Positions 45,447 through 54,432 are shown, counted from the stretch's first letter. The stretch is 64,000 nucleotides of DNA from Limnobacter sp. MED105 (GCF_000170915.1 NZ_ABCT01000015.1:1-64000), one strand, 5' to 3'. Numbers and translations: made by a program. The notes: generated from the letters alone by a model not told the origin.

Positions 45447-46648
45447 AAAAGCCTTTCACGGTGCCGCATTCCCTGCTGGTGTATTTTCGCAGTGAACTGT
45501 ACAAAGCCATCAGTTTTGTAATGGTGGCCTTTGTGGGTCTGTTTGCATTTTTTGACTTGATCGCTGAAGTAGACCGCTTGAGTTTGCCAGGCACCAGCTG
45601 GTTTTATTATTTCGTCGCAGTGTTGTTGGGCTTGCCCGCGCGCGTCTACGAAATTGCGCCTATCGCAGCCTTGATTGGTTCTATCTACGCTTTGGTGCAA
45701 TTGGCAGCCAGCAGTGAATTGACAGCCATGCGTGCCGCGGGCTTAAGCACCACCAGCATGCTGAAAATGCTCGTTCGAATTGCAGCGGGCGTGGTCGTTA
45801 TTACAGTGTTGTTTGGCGAAGCCGTGGCACCCTTGGCCGAAAGGGCGGCGGTGCCTATGCGTGCCAAGGCCTTGGGCTATGAGGTAGATCGTGATTTCCG
45901 CAGCGGGTACTGGATGCGCGACACCTACAGTGCCCCTGATGCAGAGTCACGTGTGCGTTTCGTGAATTTTGATTCATTCAACAAAGACGGCGAGCTACTC
46001 AAGCTGGAATATTACGAACTTGATCCCGAGTCCAGAATTCGAGCCTGGGTTCGTGCCGAAAGCGCAAAGTTTGATCCCGACAGCGGCGATTGGGAGTTGC
46101 GCAACGTTTTAGTGCAGCGTTACTTCGATGAGGCGGTCAGCAACGCGAATGCGGCACGCGCCGGTTTAACCATTCAGGCCAGTGAATTTGAGTCGCTTGA
46201 AACCATGCGATGGACTTCGAATTTGTCGCCCGAGCTGCTCACTGGTCTGTTTGTTCGCCCAGACCGCATGAGTGCCTGGCAGCTGTACAACTACTCGAAA
46301 TTTTTGAGCAGTAACCTGCAGGCCACCGACAATATCGATTTGGCTTTTGCCAAAAAAATAATGTACCCGTTTGCCATTCTCATCATGATGATGATCTCGC
46401 TGCCGTTTGCCTACTTGCATTTCAGGTCGGGTAGTGTCAGCGTGAAAGTGTTTGCCGGCGTCATGATTGGCGTGGGTTTCCATTTGGTCAATAACCTGTT
46501 TTCCCACCTCAGCATGGTGGCCAGTTTTCCGCCGTTTGTGAGCGCTGCATTGCCCAGTTTGCTGGGCTTTGTGGTGGGCATGGGGGCTTTGTGGTGGGTT
46601 TCACAGCCAGCGCCTTGGCGCACTTTGAATGTATTGAGGAATCGATGA
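45443..46648 (+). CDS. lptG: Lipopolysaccharide export permease LptG
   Basis: Second permease subunit of the LptB2FG lipopolysaccharide exporter, 401 residues. It has the same plan as LptF: VYFRSELYKAISFVMVAFVGLFAFFDLIAEVDRL at the N-terminus, a periplasmic jellyroll, and C-terminal helices with MYPFAILIMMMISLPFAYLHFRSGSVSVKVFAGVMIGVGFHLVNNLF. Translational coupling to lptF (ATGA overlap) and to the following chelatase gene (another ATGA overlap) implies one transcript. Confidence 0.95.
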   Translation: MKKPFTVPHSLLVYFRSELYKAISFVMVAFVGLFAFFDLIAEVDRLSLPGTSWFYYFVAVLLGLPARVYEIAPIAALIGSIYALVQLAASSELTAMRAAGLSTTSMLKMLVRIAAGVVVITVLFGEAVAPLAERAAVPMRAKALGYEVDRDFRSGYWMRDTYSAPDAESRVRFVNFDSFNKDGELLKLEYYELDPESRIRAWVRAESAKFDPDSGDWELRNVLVQRYFDEAVSNANAARAGLTIQASEFESLETMRWTSNLSPELLTGLFVRPDRMSAWQLYNYSKFLSSNLQATDNIDLAFAKKIMYPFAILIMMMISLPFAYLHFRSGSVSVKVFAGVMIGVGFHLVNNLFSHLSMVASFPPFVSAALPSLLGFVVGMGALWWVSQPAPWRTLNVLRNR

Positions 46649-47022
46649 GCAGTACCCAGAAAAAAGCAGTTGTGTTGTTTGGCCACGGTGCGCGAGACCC
46701 CCAATGGGCCGAACCCATGAAACGGTTGCAAAGCATTTTGATTGGGCAATTGCCCAACGTGCAGGTTGAGCTGGCTTTTCTGGAATTGATGGCACCAAGT
46801 TTGCCAGACACCGTGGATTGCATGGCGCAAGGCGGTGTGACGCACATTCAAGTGGTGCCCATCTTCTTCGGTCGGGGCGGGCATTTGAAAAATGATTTTC
46901 CGGTCATCATGGCTGAATTGAAAGCCAGACACCCGGGTTTGAACATTGAGGCCACAAGTGCTGTGGGTCAGTGGGATGCAGTGTGGCAAGCAATTGCCAA
47001 TGAAATTGTTCAGCAGGTTTAA
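46645..47022 (+). CDS. Sirohydrochlorin chelatase, CbiX/SirB type
   Basis: A 125-residue short-form CbiX protein, the single-domain kind that inserts Co or Fe2+ into sirohydrochlorin. VLFGHGARDPQWAEPM carries the active-site His, and VVPIFFGRGGHLKND carries the second His. Just downstream and convergent is the cys operon with cobA and a siroheme-dependent sulfite reductase, so ferrochelation for siroheme is the likely job. It is coupled to lptG by a 4-base overlap, an odd functional mix. The frame upstream of ATG 46645 is not used. Confidence 0.85.
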   Translation: MSSTQKKAVVLFGHGARDPQWAEPMKRLQSILIGQLPNVQVELAFLELMAPSLPDTVDCMAQGGVTHIQVVPIFFGRGGHLKNDFPVIMAELKARHPGLNIEATSAVGQWDAVWQAIANEIVQQV

Positions 47023-47044
47023 TTAAAACATCTGGAGATAGAAC

Positions 47045-47305
47045 ATGAAGAAATGGTTGCTGTTGGCTGCGCTGTGTTTTTCAATCCCTGCCCATGCACA
47101 ATCCACCGAGGCCGCTTGTCAGGCCAAGGCGGTGAGCAAGGAAGGAAAGCCCCTGGCTGGTGCTGCGAAAAATTCATTCATGAAAAAATGTCTGGCTGAG
47201 AACAAGGCCAGTTGTGAAGAACGTGCGGTGGGCAAAGATGGCAAGAAGCTGGCAGGTGCGGCCAAAAATTCCTTCATGAAGAAGTGCGAAGCTGCAGCGG
47301 GTTAA
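47045..47305 (+). CDS. PsiF-repeat protein
   Basis: An 86-residue secreted protein with a signal peptide (cut after AHAQ) and two copies of the PsiF repeat, each C-x(2-3)-KAVSKEGKPLAGAAKNSFMKKC-like. The family is named for an E. coli phosphate-starvation gene. Its function is unknown. GGAGATAG before the ATG gives a good ribosome-binding site. A terminator lies beyond the stop, inside the end of the convergent cobA gene. Confidence 0.9.
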   Translation: MKKWLLLAALCFSIPAHAQSTEAACQAKAVSKEGKPLAGAAKNSFMKKCLAENKASCEERAVGKDGKKLAGAAKNSFMKKCEAAAG

Positions 47306-47324
47306 ACGCTCGTTCTAGAGGCGA

Positions 47325-48119
47325 TCAAGCAGCTTTGTTCGATCCGAATGGCGACCCGGTCAATTCAACACTGACCGGGTTTTTATCGCCTGCGAGTAGT
47401 TCAGCCTGTGCTTTTGCCAGCGCTTGGCCAATCAAAATAAGACAAGGTCCATCGGTGAGCTGTTCAGCAGAAAACGATGGAAGCCTGCCCAAATTCAGCG
47501 GCGTGAATTTCTCGGCAGGTAAGGACACGCTTTCACACAGAATAACCGGGGTAGCCGGATTGCGTCCTTTTTCAAGCAGGGCAGCGGCCCAAGGGCCTGC
47601 CTGGCGCAAACCCATGTAAACAGCCACAGTGTCGTTTTCAGTGCCAGTGAACAATTCCGTGCTGGGTACTTCATCGGCACCCACAGAAGGGGTGGTTAAA
47701 GTAAGGCTGCGGGCAACACCACGCAAAGTCAGCGAAGCCTGCAGGCTGCTGGCAGCCGCCAATGCGGCGGTTACACCGGGCACCACTTCAACGGTGTGGC
47801 CAGCGGCTTTCAATGCAGTAATTTCTTCATCGGCACGGCCAAACACCATGGGGTCGCCGCCTTTCAGACGCACCACAAGTTTGAATTGTTCTGCGGCCTC
47901 AACAAGCTGTTTGTTGATAAAAATTTGTGCGGTGGATTTCTTGCCGCAACGTTTTCCAACGGCAACAAGTTTTGCATCGGGGTGGGCTTCAGAAAGAAGA
48001 GAGGGACTGACCAGCGCATCGTAAAACACGCAGTCTGCCTGCATCAACAGCTTCAGGCCACGAACGGTGATTAAATCCTCCGCTCCAGGTCCTGCTCCAA
48101 TCAATACAACGCGTCCCAT
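47325..48119 (-). CDS. cobA: Uroporphyrinogen-III C-methyltransferase (SUMT)
   Basis: Methylates uroporphyrinogen III twice to precorrin-2, the first step to siroheme and cobalamin. The 264-residue protein shows VVLIGAGPGAEDLITVRGLKLL, the YDALVSP segment, VVRLKGGDPMVFGRADEE and VVPGVTAALAAASS. It has only the methyltransferase domain, without the dehydrogenase-ferrochelatase half of CysG. It is last in the cys operon, 55 bases after cysN, where it would supply siroheme for CysI. Confidence 0.95.
   Translation of the reverse strand: MGRVVLIGAGPGAEDLITVRGLKLLMQADCVFYDALVSPSLLSEAHPDAKLVAVGKRCGKKSTAQIFINKQLVEAAEQFKLVVRLKGGDPMVFGRADEEITALKAAGHTVEVVPGVTAALAAASSLQASLTLRGVARSLTLTTPSVGADEVPSTELFTGTENDTVAVYMGLRQAGPWAAALLEKGRNPATPVILCESVSLPAEKFTPLNLGRLPSFSAEQLTDGPCLILIGQALAKAQAELLAGDKNPVSVELTGSPFGSNKAA
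47354..47385 (+). terminator. Terminator for psiF transcript, embedded in cobA 3' end
   Basis: ACCCGGTCA (47354-47362) pairs with TGACCGGGT (47372-47380) around a nine-base loop, followed by TTTTT. The T run is on the + strand, so it serves the lptF-lptG-chelatase-PsiF transcript. It lies wholly within the C-terminal codons of cobA on the other strand. Confidence 0.8.
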
Positions 48120-48174
48120 CTCAAAAGTCCCTATTTAAGAACAAGCAACCAACAACCGGGTGAAGGGTCGTTGC

Positions 48175-49533
48175 TTAGTTCTTTGCAACGATCATGCCAG
48201 CTGCCACGGTTTGGTTGGTGGCACTGTCAATCAGGATAAAACTACCCGTTGCGCGGCATTCGGTGTACAAATCCGCCACGATGGGCTGGGCCAGCACCAA
48301 TTCAATCTGTGCGATGTCGTTCATTTGCACCGTTTTGGTGCTTTCACCATGCAGCAGGGTGTGAATGTCGAGCACCAAATTCACGGATTTGATTTTGGCC
48401 TGGGTTTGGCGCGTGGTCTGCTTGATCCAGTACTTGCGAGCAGGGTTCAATGGCTCATTGTCCAGCCAGCAAATGTCGGCCGTCAATGCTTTCACCGGGG
48501 CGTGGTTCACTGTGTCGCCAACGCTGACAATTTGATCGCCACGGGATACATCCACATCGCGGTCCAGCACCAAGGTGACACACTGCCCCAAGTGGGCTTC
48601 GGGCAAATCATCGTTCAAAAATACAATGCGCTGTACAACTGCGCTTTGGCCAGAAGGGTGAACCACCACGGTGTCGCCCACCTTCACGCTGCCACCTTCA
48701 ACACGGCCCATGTAGCCGCGGAAGTCCTCGGCTTTGTGACCATCGTGGCGGGCCACCAATTGCACCGGGAAGCGGAAACCCAACTTGTGCGCAGCTTCTG
48801 CACGGTCAGCACGGCTGGGAATGTTTTCCAGAATGGGCAGCAAAGGCTGGCCAGTGTACCAAGGGGTTTTGGGGCTGCTGGTGACCACGTTGTCGCCGGT
48901 CAGGGCTGAAATCGGCAGCACCAGCGCTTCTTGTACGCCCACGGTGACTGCCAGTTCACGCACGGCTTTTTCGGTGGCAATGAATTTGGCGTGGTCGAAA
49001 TCAACCAGGTCCATTTTGTTCACGGCAAACAAAATGGCAGGAATACCCAACTTGCCGGCAATCGCGCTGTGGCGTTTGGTTTGGGCCAGCAGCGTGGCTT
49101 TCAGGCCTTCTGCGGTTTCTTCAAATGCAACGCGGGTAATGTCGACCAGCACAATGGCTACGTCGGCTGTGGACGCACCAGTCACCATGTTGCGGGTGTA
49201 CTGCTCGTGGCCCGGTGTGTCGGCCACAATGAACTTGCGCGCAGGTGTGGCGAAGTAGCGGTAGGCCACGTCGATGGTAATACCTTGCTCGCGTTCTGCT
49301 TCCAAGCCATCGGTCAACAGCGAAAAGTCGATTGCATCGCCCGCAGTGCGCTTGTTTTTTGCCTTGGAAATGGCGGCCAACTGGTCTGCAAAAATACCTT
49401 TGCTGTCGAACAGCAAGCGGCCAATCAGGGTGGACTTTCCGTCGTCGACAGAACCAGCGGTGATGAAGCGCAGCACGCCATGGTCTTGGGTGCTCAGTTT
49501 CAGAGCTTCGTTAATTGCGTTCATGGTATTCAT
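48175..49533 (-). CDS. cysN: Sulfate adenylyltransferase subunit 1 (GTPase)
   Basis: CysN is the GTPase subunit that drives CysD-catalysed formation of adenosine 5'-phosphosulfate. The 452-residue EF-Tu-like protein has the P-loop GSVDDGKST, the switch region DTPGHEQYTRNM, and NKMD for guanine. No CysC (APS kinase) domain is fused at the C-terminus and no cysC gene is in the operon, consistent with direct APS reduction. It starts 6 bases after the cysD stop. A second Met codon (49524) three codons downstream is an alternative start. Confidence 0.96.
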   Translation of the reverse strand: MNTMNAINEALKLSTQDHGVLRFITAGSVDDGKSTLIGRLLFDSKGIFADQLAAISKAKNKRTAGDAIDFSLLTDGLEAEREQGITIDVAYRYFATPARKFIVADTPGHEQYTRNMVTGASTADVAIVLVDITRVAFEETAEGLKATLLAQTKRHSAIAGKLGIPAILFAVNKMDLVDFDHAKFIATEKAVRELAVTVGVQEALVLPISALTGDNVVTSSPKTPWYTGQPLLPILENIPSRADRAEAAHKLGFRFPVQLVARHDGHKAEDFRGYMGRVEGGSVKVGDTVVVHPSGQSAVVQRIVFLNDDLPEAHLGQCVTLVLDRDVDVSRGDQIVSVGDTVNHAPVKALTADICWLDNEPLNPARKYWIKQTTRQTQAKIKSVNLVLDIHTLLHGESTKTVQMNDIAQIELVLAQPIVADLYTECRATGSFILIDSATNQTVAAGMIVAKN

Positions 49534-49539
49534 CTCGAT

Positions 49540-50463
49540 TTAGAAATAGCCTTCTTTCTTGCGGCGCTCCATGGAGGCCTCGGAAGTTTGATCGTCCATG
49601 CGGGTAGCGCCGCGCTCGGTAATGTCGGTCACCGCGGTTTCCGTGATGATTTCAGCCGGTGTCGCAGCAGTGCTTGCCACCGGGCAGGTGCATGTAATGT
49701 CGCCCACGGTGCGGAAACGCACTGTGCGGGTGGTGACTGTTTCACCGGCCTTGGGTTGAGTCATCTCGGTCACTGGTACCAGCAGGCCATTGCGCTCAAT
49801 GATTTCACGTTCATGGGCATAGTAAATATTGGGCAGTTCCAGTTTTTCGCGCTCAATGTATTGCCACACGTCCAGTTCGGTCCAGTTGGAAATGGGGAAC
49901 ACGCGCATGTGTTCACCGGGGTGAACGCGGGTGTTGTACAGGTCCCAAAGTTCGGGGCGCTGGTTTTTCGGGTCCCATTGGCCAAAGCCGTCGCGGAAAG
50001 AGAAAATGCGTTCTTTAGCACGTGCTTTTTCTTCATCACGGCGTGCGCCGCCCATCAGTGCGTCAAAGCCAAATTCTTCCTGGGTTTCCAGCAGCGTGAC
50101 ACTTTGGAATGAATTGCGGGAAGCCTCCGGGTGGGGCAGGCGAATCGTGCCCTTTTTGATCGAACCTTCCAGTGAGCGAACAATCAGTTCTTCACCCAAC
50201 TGCTTGGCTTTCCAGTCGCGAAATTCAATCACTTCCGGGAAGTTGTGCTCGGTGTCAATGTGCACCAGGGGAAATGGAAACTTGCCTGGGCGAAATGCTT
50301 TTTCTGCAAGGCGCAGCATGACGATGGAATCTTTGCCGCCAGAGAACAACATGGCGGGACGCGCGCATTCAGCGGCCACTTCGCGCATGATGTAGATGGC
50401 TTCTGCTTCAAGCCAGTCCAGGTGGGACATGGTGTGTTTTTGCGTGCTCACTTGCGTGCTCAT
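49540..50463 (-). CDS. cysD: Sulfate adenylyltransferase subunit 2
   Basis: ATP-sulfurylase catalytic subunit of 307 residues, normal length. The PP-loop is AMLFSGGKDSIVML, followed by FPLVHIDTEHNFPEVIEFRD and the long conserved ALMGGARRDEEKARAKERIFSFRD. The C-terminus CPVASTAATPAEIITE is typical. ATG 50463 or the Met 11 codons later could be the start. It forms the ATP sulfurylase with CysN encoded next; cysH precedes it by 39 bases. Confidence 0.96.
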   Translation of the reverse strand: MSTQVSTQKHTMSHLDWLEAEAIYIMREVAAECARPAMLFSGGKDSIVMLRLAEKAFRPGKFPFPLVHIDTEHNFPEVIEFRDWKAKQLGEELIVRSLEGSIKKGTIRLPHPEASRNSFQSVTLLETQEEFGFDALMGGARRDEEKARAKERIFSFRDGFGQWDPKNQRPELWDLYNTRVHPGEHMRVFPISNWTELDVWQYIEREKLELPNIYYAHEREIIERNGLLVPVTEMTQPKAGETVTTRTVRFRTVGDITCTCPVASTAATPAEIITETAVTDITERGATRMDDQTSEASMERRKKEGYF

Positions 50464-50502
50464 GATTTTTCTCGATTTGTAAATTCAGTGTGTTTCTGTA
50501 AC

Positions 50503-51300
50503 TTATTTCTTTAAATTTGCATTGTGCAAACCGCATTCCTTGCTGGTCGGGTCTTCCCACCACCAGCGGCCTGCGCGAATGTCCTCACCAATGGTGATTG
50601 CGCGTGTGCAAGGCTCACAGCCGATGGATGGAAAACCTTCAAAGTGCAGGGTGTTCACAGGCACATCAAACTGGCGAATGTAGGTCCACACATCGGCCTC
50701 GCTCCAGTCGGCCAGCGGGTTGAATTTTTCAATGCCGCGGTCGGCGTCGAATTCGCGCACAGGCAAAGTGGCGCGAGTGGCGGCCTGGGCCTGACGCTGA
50801 CCGGTGACCCAGGCCTTTGCACCTTGCAGTGCGCGGGCCAGTGGCTCCACTTTGCGAATGCTGCAGCATTCTTTGCGCAGCGCCGTACTTTCATAAAAAG
50901 CATCGCGGCCTTTGGTGTTCACATAGGTTTCAACAGCCTTGGCCTGTGGTTCAAACCATTGTACGGTTTGACCATATTTGGCTTGCAGCGCAGGTGCTAC
51001 ATCCAGAGTTTGCTGGTGCAGGCGGCCTGTGTTCAAACTAAACACGCGAATGTTCAATTTCAGGCGTGCGATCACATCGAACAACACATTGTCTTCGGCG
51101 GCCAAACTACTGGCCAATGCGATTGAATCAAATTCATTGGCTGCATTGTTCAGCAATATTTCCAGTGCTTGCACTTTTCCAGAAATGTCGGTGGCGGGTT
51201 GGTGCGGGCCACGAAACACAGCGATGGGTTGTTCCAGCGCTGAATTATTTTCCGGTACCGTTTCAACACTGTGAAAGCGCGAAGTGTTCACTGCATTCAT
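50503..51300 (-). CDS. cysH: Assimilatory adenylylsulfate (APS) reductase
   Basis: Reduces activated sulfate to sulfite with thioredoxin. The 265-residue protein carries ECCSIRKVEPL and GCEPCTRA, together the CC...CxxC set that binds a [4Fe-4S] cluster in APS-type enzymes, and the redox Cys in the C-terminal KECGLH. PAPS-type CysH (E. coli) lacks the first and second pairs. With no cysC in the operon, APS is therefore the likely substrate. It is preceded by the DUF934 gene (2 bases) and followed by cysD. Confidence 0.94.
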   Translation of the reverse strand: MNAVNTSRFHSVETVPENNSALEQPIAVFRGPHQPATDISGKVQALEILLNNAANEFDSIALASSLAAEDNVLFDVIARLKLNIRVFSLNTGRLHQQTLDVAPALQAKYGQTVQWFEPQAKAVETYVNTKGRDAFYESTALRKECCSIRKVEPLARALQGAKAWVTGQRQAQAATRATLPVREFDADRGIEKFNPLADWSEADVWTYIRQFDVPVNTLHFEGFPSIGCEPCTRAITIGEDIRAGRWWWEDPTSKECGLHNANLKK

Positions 51301-51302
51301 GC

Positions 51303-51842
51303 TTACGCTCCTGCCGCTGCAGCCCTGCGATTGAACACAGGCAGCGACCCATCGGCACTGGTTTGGTAAGGGATGGTGAAGTCAGCAAAGGCGTTCAATG
51401 CGTCTTCCAGCGACTTGCCTTCCTTGATGTCGAATTGTGTGAAGCCGCAACGCGCCAGGTAAAAAAACTGGTCGCGCCACACGTCGCCGAATGCGCGAAT
51501 TTCGCCTTTGAAGCCATAGCGTGTGCGCAGCAACACGGCGCCTGAATAACCCTGGCCGTACTTGAACACCGGGAAGTTGAATGCAATCAGTTTCAGTACA
51601 TTCAAATCACCCTGCAACTGCTCGGGGTTGTCTTCAGGGTTCAGGTACACACCCAAATCGCCCGCTTGGGCGCGTGCAGTCAATTCTGCCTTGTTTGCTT
51701 CCCACACAGACAAGTGCACCAGCACTTTGCCTTCAGCGGGAACTGCCACAGGCGCCTCGGCGGTACCTGTTTCGACGATCACGAATTCATCGGCAACAAT
51801 GGCGGCTGCACCGTTTATCGGTTTAACAATAATCTGTGACAT
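51303..51842 (-). CDS. DUF934 family protein of the sulfite reductase operon
   Basis: A 179-residue DUF934 protein: VWEANKAELTARAQAGDLGVYL, then YSGAVLLRTRYGFKGEIRAFGDVWRDQFFYLARCGFTQFDI. The family is almost always encoded next to cysI in proteobacteria, and its biochemical role is unproven. Here it fits tightly between cysI (next base after its stop) and cysH (2 bases), so its part in sulfite reduction is well supported by position. Confidence 0.92.
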   Translation of the reverse strand: MSQIIVKPINGAAAIVADEFVIVETGTAEAPVAVPAEGKVLVHLSVWEANKAELTARAQAGDLGVYLNPEDNPEQLQGDLNVLKLIAFNFPVFKYGQGYSGAVLLRTRYGFKGEIRAFGDVWRDQFFYLARCGFTQFDIKEGKSLEDALNAFADFTIPYQTSADGSLPVFNRRAAAAGA

Positions 51843-53522
51843 TTATGCAGCCTCCTTGTTGGCATACACGTGGTCTTTGAAGGGCTCAGCACCAATGCGG
51901 TCGAGGGTGTCGATGAACAGTTCATCTTCATGACGCTCGCGCACATACACTTCCAGCAACTTCACAACCACACCGGGCACGTCTTTTTCATAGAAGGACT
52001 TTCCAATTACCTTGCCGATGGACGCATCGTTGCCCTGCCGGCCACCCAGCGTAACCTGGTACCACTCTTCACCGTTTTTATCGACACCCAAAATACCGAT
52101 GTTGCCAATGTGGTGGTGGCCGCAAGAGTTGATACAACCTGAAATATTCAGGCTGAGGTCGCCAAGATCAAACTGATAGTCCAGGTTATCGACTGCTTCC
52201 TGAATACCCAAGGCGATCGGAATGGATTTGGCATTGGCCAGTGAACAGAAATCGCCACCGGGGCAGGCAATCATGTCGGAAACCAGACCAATATTGGGCA
52301 TGGCCAAATTGTGTTCTTTCAGGGTGCTCCACAGCTCGAACAAGTCTTGCTCGGCCACATCAGACAACACAAAGTTTTGTTCGTGAGTCACGCGCAGTTC
52401 ACCGAAAGAATACTGTTCGGCCAGGTCAGCGATCAGGTGCATTTCGTCCGTGGTGGCGTCGCCGGGTGCAATGCCAGGGCGCTTCAGTGAAATGCTGATG
52501 GCCACATAACCGGGCTGGCGATGTTCGCGTGCATTGCGAATCAGCCAACGGTCAAAGCCCACATGCTTGGCGCGCAAGCCACGGTTTTGCTCGGCGATGG
52601 TGGCCACTTGTTCAGCGCTGAATTGCTCGTAAGCAGGTGCGGTGAAGAAGGACGAAACACGGTCAAATTCTTTTTGCGGAATCACAGAAATGCCGCCCTT
52701 GATGTGCTGCCATTCTTCTTCAACCTGTTTGGCAAATTCTTCCGGTCCAATGGCGCGCACCAGGATTTTGATGCGGGCTTTGTACATGTTATCGCGGCGA
52801 CCATAGCGGTTGTACACACGCATTACAGCTTCAATGTAGGTCAGCAGCTCCTGCCAGGGCAGGTTATTTTTGATGACAGAGCCAATTACGGGTGTACGGC
52901 CCAAACCACCACCGGCCAGCACCTGTGCAACCACTTCACCGGCAGCATTGCGGGTCAAGTTGACACCAATGTCATGCACTTGCACAGCGGCGCGATCTTC
53001 TGCTGCACCATTCACGGCAATTTTGAATTTGCGGGGCAGGTGGGCGAACTCAGGGTGGAAGGTGCTCCACTGGCGAATCAGTTCGCAAAATGGGCGTGGG
53101 TCAACAAACTCGTCTTTCGCAATACCCGCGAACGGATCGCTGGTTGTGTTGCGAATGCAGTTGCCACTGGTTTGAATGGCGTGCATTTCCACCTCAGCCA
53201 ATTCAGCAAGAATGTCGGGAATGCTTTCCAGCGCTGGCCAGTTGTACTGAATGTTCTGGCGCGTGGTGAAGTGCGCGTAGTTGCGGTCGTATTTGGCTGA
53301 AATGTCGGCCAGCTTGTGCAACTGTTTTGCACCCAGCAATCCGTAAGGAATAGCCACGCGCAGCATGGGCGCATGGCGCTGAATGTACAGGCCGTTTTGC
53401 AGGCGCAGCGGGCGGAACTCTTCGTCGGTCAGCTCGCCTTTCAGGAAGCGCTCGGTCTGGTTGCGAAACTGAGCCACGCGTTCGCGTACAAGGGCGTGGT
53501 CGTAGTCGTCGTATTTGTACAT
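51843..53522 (-). CDS. cysI: Siroheme-dependent nitrite/sulfite reductase (CysI-like)
   Basis: A 559-residue single-chain reductase taking sulfite to sulfide. The [4Fe-4S]-siroheme ligands are in CPGGDFCSLANAK (C-x5-C) and NISGCINSCGHHHIGNIG (C-x3-C). The N-domain has RHAPMLRVAIPYGLLGAKQLHKLADIS and FTTRQNIQYNW. No cysJ flavoprotein gene is present, so electrons probably come from ferredoxin or another donor. Its start lies directly at the end of the TSUP gene. Nitrite reduction is possible in principle, but the cys operon context favours sulfite. Confidence 0.92.
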   Translation of the reverse strand: MYKYDDYDHALVRERVAQFRNQTERFLKGELTDEEFRPLRLQNGLYIQRHAPMLRVAIPYGLLGAKQLHKLADISAKYDRNYAHFTTRQNIQYNWPALESIPDILAELAEVEMHAIQTSGNCIRNTTSDPFAGIAKDEFVDPRPFCELIRQWSTFHPEFAHLPRKFKIAVNGAAEDRAAVQVHDIGVNLTRNAAGEVVAQVLAGGGLGRTPVIGSVIKNNLPWQELLTYIEAVMRVYNRYGRRDNMYKARIKILVRAIGPEEFAKQVEEEWQHIKGGISVIPQKEFDRVSSFFTAPAYEQFSAEQVATIAEQNRGLRAKHVGFDRWLIRNAREHRQPGYVAISISLKRPGIAPGDATTDEMHLIADLAEQYSFGELRVTHEQNFVLSDVAEQDLFELWSTLKEHNLAMPNIGLVSDMIACPGGDFCSLANAKSIPIALGIQEAVDNLDYQFDLGDLSLNISGCINSCGHHHIGNIGILGVDKNGEEWYQVTLGGRQGNDASIGKVIGKSFYEKDVPGVVVKLLEVYVRERHEDELFIDTLDRIGAEPFKDHVYANKEAA

Positions 53523-54320
53523 TTACATCACCAATTTTGCGGCCACGGCGGTGAGGGTCGTGGCCAATACCCCGCGCAAGAACTTTTCAGGCACTGCGCG
53601 ACTTAAATAACTACCAATTGTTATGCCGGGAATGGAGCCGATCAGCAAAGCGCCCAACAAACCAAAATCAACTGTGCCCAAGCTGAAGTGACCAAAAGCT
53701 GCAACAGCTGTCAGTGGCACTGCATAAGCGATATCAGTGCCTGCGATTTCAGAGGCCTTCAGGTGTGGGTACAACATGATCAGCACCATGGCGCCGATTG
53801 CACCCGCACCAATTGAGGACACGGTGACCAGCATGCCGATGACTGCGAATGCAACCACGGTCGCGATGGTACGCGTTTTATCTTGCAATTGGGCCTGCGG
53901 ATGGTTTTGCAGCCAATGAACAATTTTTGTTTTGAAAATAAGGACGCCCACGGTCAGCATGACGCAAATGGAAATGGACCAGCGAATAAACACGTCAATC
54001 GGGCTGCCCTTGCCGGCATTTTGAATGTCCAGGCCGTGCAGGATTGCAATCGTAACCAGCGATGCCGGTACACTGCCCAAGCAGGCCAGCCCCACAATTT
54101 TCCAGTTGACTGTGTTGCGCAAGCGGTGAACAACAGTACCTGCACCCTTTGTAATGGCTGCGAATGCCAGGTCAGTGCCAACTGCGGTGGTGGCAGGAAT
54201 GCCAAACAACACGGTCAGCAAGGGTGTCATCAAGGAGCCGCCCCCAACGCCGGTAAGGCCGACCAGAAGGCCGACCGCCAGGCCAGAAGCTACGTAGACT
54301 AAATTGATGTCGAAAGGCAC
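53523..54320 (-). CDS. TSUP (TauE/SafE) family transporter of the cys operon
   Basis: A 265-residue membrane protein with the family's glycine-rich repeat (VGLTGVGGGSLMTPLLTVLFGIPATTAVGTDLAFAAITKGAG) and the second-half SIGAGAIGAMVLIMLYPHLKASEIAGTDIAYAVPL. It is first in the cys operon, and no other sulfate uptake genes are in the window. It may import sulfate or handle sulfite. It begins 112 bases from the divergent cysB gene. Confidence 0.9.
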   Translation of the reverse strand: MPFDINLVYVASGLAVGLLVGLTGVGGGSLMTPLLTVLFGIPATTAVGTDLAFAAITKGAGTVVHRLRNTVNWKIVGLACLGSVPASLVTIAILHGLDIQNAGKGSPIDVFIRWSISICVMLTVGVLIFKTKIVHWLQNHPQAQLQDKTRTIATVVAFAVIGMLVTVSSIGAGAIGAMVLIMLYPHLKASEIAGTDIAYAVPLTAVAAFGHFSLGTVDFGLLGALLIGSIPGITIGSYLSRAVPEKFLRGVLATTLTAVAAKLVM

Positions 54321-54405
54321 GTGAAAGCTCGATGAAAATGGTTTTTTGGGACTTGAAGTGTAGGCGCTTCGCTTTATAATTCAAACGATAATATTTCCAT
54401 TTATA

Positions 54406-54422
54406 TATTCCTCAGTGGAATA
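54406..54422. promoter_or_regulatory. Probable CysB operator between cysB and the cys operon
   Basis: TATTCC-TCAGT-GGAATA is a perfect inverted repeat 10 bases before the cysB ATG. It sits in a 113-base AT-rich divergent region that also contains an ATATTTCCAT half-site at 54391-54400. LysR-type regulators bind such dyads near the start of their own gene and the target operon. CysB activating the cys operon and controlling itself is established in enterobacteria; the site here is inferred. Confidence 0.5.
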
Positions 54423-54432
54423 AAGGGTTTTT

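Noticed and set aside
48931-50112. Plus-strand open frame of 393 codons over cysN and cysD
   Set aside because: Spans two well-supported genes in antisense and is full of Phe, Gly and His runs typical of shadows.
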